From: Chara braunii
Lineage: Eukaryota > Streptophyta > Charophyceae > Charales > Characeae
Length of the DNA stretch: 30,809 bases
Assembly (NCBI GenBank): GCA_003427395.1
Contig: BFEA01000364.1
Coordinates: 409,610 to 440,418 of the forward strand
Direction: 5' to 3'
Shown here: piece by piece, positions 28,820 through 30,809 of the stretch
How the letters are laid out: the number at the start of each line of letters is the position of its first letter
Numbering within the stretch: position 1 is the stretch's first letter
Made by a program: the position numbers and the translations under genes
Notes under the pieces: generated by a model
Databases searched by the model: none
The model's input: only the letters and a program-made list of their open reading frames with translations
What the model was told of the DNA's origin: nothing

Positions 28820-30320
28820 CACGTTGGATGCTCCTTGTTTTCGTGTCGCGGCAGGACAACCTCTCGTTTCTGGCCAGCATGCACCATCTTTCTTTTATAA
28901 AGTTGTTGGAAGGGAAGTGGGTGACGAGAGCTCAGCATAATAAAACCTTCGCCATCGGGAAAAAAATGCACACGCAAGACGATCGCTTGTACATCCTTTT
29001 CAAGGGTGACGATTGGCGCGAGAACACATCCGTCGTTCACGAGGGAAGGTTGTCGATGGGTGTCGTTGCGGAGGCGCGGTTGCCTAAGAGTGTTACCTTG
29101 TCGGATGTGTCAGAGATTCCCTTCACCCCTTGCAACTGCTTGCTGACCGCGCCTGAACGACGGGGCAGTGTCTACAAGGAAATGGAACGCGATCTGACCC
29201 AATTTGTTAGTCTACTTGATTTTATCAGCAAAAAGGAGAGAGTGTCATCTTCCTTGGGAAGCCGCACGCACAAAGCGTGTGGGAACTTTTGAAGGTAGGC
29301 CGGTACGTTGTCGCGATGGAAACGAACTCCGACTTGGGGGCCCACAATTGCGAGTTCATAGTAAAGAACTTGAAACGGAATCACGTGTTGAACAACAAGA
29401 CGGACATGTGGTTCAGGTTGCGTGAGAGGAAGAGGAACAAGATATACGACTTCTTGTTTCTCAAAATGCGGCCAACAAAAGACACTGATGCAGAGTACGT
29501 GTACCACAAGGACCACATGTTCGCGTTGCTCGACAACTACCACAGCGCCTCTCGCAGGAACGTGAAGACCTTCCTCGAAAGGTTGCAGTCCCTGTACTTC
29601 GTCGAGGCCAAGGAGGAATTGAGGGTCGGGAGTTACTCAGCCTTGATATCCATGGACGATGAGGTGGCCACCTGTATCGAGTTCGACGCCAACGCAAAGA
29701 AGGAGGAGAGCAACACCAAGAGCCTTGACCCGCAGTATGACCCACCCCTGGCAGAGCACGCCCCAGGGTCCTCGTTCATCGGTCATTGAACAAGCCCGAC
29801 ATCCCTCGTGACGCCGATGGCCAACCCGGCACCGCACGCGACCCTGATGAAGTTGATGGAGAGACTGAAAGCTCTGGTCGTCCCCCCATGCGCATTGTGT
29901 CCCTAGTCTGACGCCCCACTCGATCATCCGTCTTGGAAGGATAACAACATTCACTTCCTTCTTGAGCCACAACGTCATTCGCCTGACGTGGACTTGGGCC
30001 ATGACATGATTTGGCACCCAAGAGTCATTTAGTCGGCGATCCAAAATGGCTAGTGGATCATGGTCGTCACTTACCCAGACGTAGGATGGGTGTTCATCCC
30101 TCGCGAGTCAAAGGCCAACTTCCTGCATCTCGTGAGGATTTCGGTCCTCCAAAAAGTGAGGCTTGAAAATGACTCGTTTGCACCCGACGACGTGTCCATC
30201 ATTTTCACTGCCGACCAACTGTTCTACAAACTTCAGGGCAAGCGTTGGTTGGAACTGACAGAGGACCATTACGCTATGAAACACCCGTGGACGCGTCCGC
30301 GGGTCCAATCTCGGATGGCG
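28820..30320 (+). pseudogene. frameshifted gene remnant with methyltransferase-like motif
   Basis: Coding-like sequence switches frames. Frame 1 runs from about 28846 to 29235 (includes PFTPCNCLLTAPERRGSVYK). Frame 3 takes over from an AAAAAGG run at 29230-29236 up to a stop at 29789, and two later stretches in frame 3 follow (29910-30030, 30060-30310) with stops between. At the switch the peptide reads GESVIFLGKPHAQSVWELLK and then VGRYVVAME. This is patterned like motif I of amino-methyltransferases (small glycine turn, about 15 residues, then G-R-hydrophobics-E), but that assignment is only an inference. I do not recognise the family with certainty. The rest is Lys/Arg-rich with HMFALLDNYHSASRRN. 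It is probably a multicopy, transposon-associated gene now dead. Confidence 0.5.
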
Positions 30321-30375
30321 GACGCAGATGGGACCGCATCCGCGGCAGACCTAATCCGCGCCGCGGACCCGATTT
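30296..30375. repeat. CGCGGACCC/GGGTCCGCG palindrome cluster
   Basis: TCCGCGGGTCC, GATGGCGGACGC, GCATCCGCGG and CGCGGACCCG alternate within 80 bases, forming several overlapping inverted repeats at the end of the pseudogene. Confidence 0.5.
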
Positions 30376-30377
30376 GA

Positions 30378-30720
30378 CCAGAATTTTCTTGAATTAAATA
30401 ACAAGTAAAAAGAAAAAACAATTATGGGGATGTAGGGAATTTTAAGCCCTACAACCCTGTTTTTTTTTTTTTGGAATCCGACTTTGATTAGGATTTTTAA
30501 AAAATCAAAAACTAAATTCGATTTAAAGAAAATTAAAAAAACAAAGGTAAAGAAAAACAGAATTTTTTCTTTGTCATTTTTTATCATGAGATATATGGTC
30601 CCTGAGTTCACCTGTATTTTTTTAGATATGAATTTCTGTTTTTTGCAGGGTTATCAGGTGTTTAAAAAAAATGCAGATGCAAAATTTGAAAATAAACAAA
30701 GAAAAAACTTAAAAAAAGGC
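30378..30720. other. AT-rich stretch
   Basis: It includes TTTTAAGCCCTACAACCCTG (30439-30458). This resembles TTTTAGGG...CCCCTACAACCCC at 10490-10515, so both may belong to one repeat family. There is no gene. Confidence 0.4.
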
Positions 30721-30735
30721 GTTTGATTGATTGAT

Positions 30736-30809
30736 TGTGAGTGAGTGAGTAAATGAGTGAGTGTGTCACTGTGTGTGTGTGTGTGTGTGTGTTTGTTTGT
30801 GTGTGTGTG
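30736..30809. repeat. (GAGT)n and (GT)n microsatellite at the right edge
   Basis: GAGTGAGT units are followed by a GT run that continues beyond the window. Confidence 0.95.

Overview
The window looks like repeat-rich, mostly non-coding nuclear DNA of a eukaryote, most likely a green plant or streptophyte alga. A Chara-like charophyte is my best guess. The reasons are a plant-type U2 snRNA 5' end (ATACCTTTCTCGG), a gag-like ORF of a kind I associate with Chara, and terminal-inverted-repeat elements of the Mutator and PIF/Harbinger kind with 9-bp and 3-bp target duplications. Long dinucleotide and trinucleotide arrays, scattered ambiguous bases and a 280-bp assembly gap (15079-15358) add to the picture. 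The species is an inference, not something the sequence proves.

Layout: 1-2361 is a retrotransposon gag-like reading frame, open at the left edge, broken once by an in-frame TGA, and ending in a CCHC zinc knuckle. No pol follows. 2362-3500 is non-coding, with a hairpin minisatellite. About 3540-8300 is the largest surprise: it holds segments recognisable as eukaryotic small- and large-subunit rRNA, in canonical order but strongly diverged. One large-subunit segment is present twice in tandem, and a sarcin-ricin-loop-like motif lies near the end. 8547-9229 carries eight copies of a conserved hairpin whose stems co-vary while the inner block stays constant. 9230-14700 is AT-rich and gene-poor, with a purine tract and a complex foldback region (10120-11132).

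14700-20050 is a nest of mobile elements and microsatellites: a small TIR element, two SINE-like repeats with Pol III box-like motifs, a possible 1.7-kb PIF/Harbinger-type element holding a fragmentary ORF, and a clean 1307-bp Mutator-like element with 9-bp target duplications. The Mutator-like element contains tandem 200-bp palindromes. 20318-21103 is the only intact-looking protein gene, on the minus strand: a secreted DUF4360-family protein with a good TATA box. 21549-25200 holds five TIR or foldback elements and a U2 snRNA-derived sequence. 25580-26330 carries a composite A-B-A-B repeat. 28232-30320 holds the end of another Harbinger-like repeat followed by a frameshifted multi-kilobase pseudogene with a methyltransferase-like motif. 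The window ends in AT-rich DNA and a GT array.

Apart from the DUF4360 gene nothing here reads as a working pathway. The interest lies in the structured repeats (the covarying hairpin array, the tandem palindromes inside the Mutator-like element) and in the diverged rDNA-like block.
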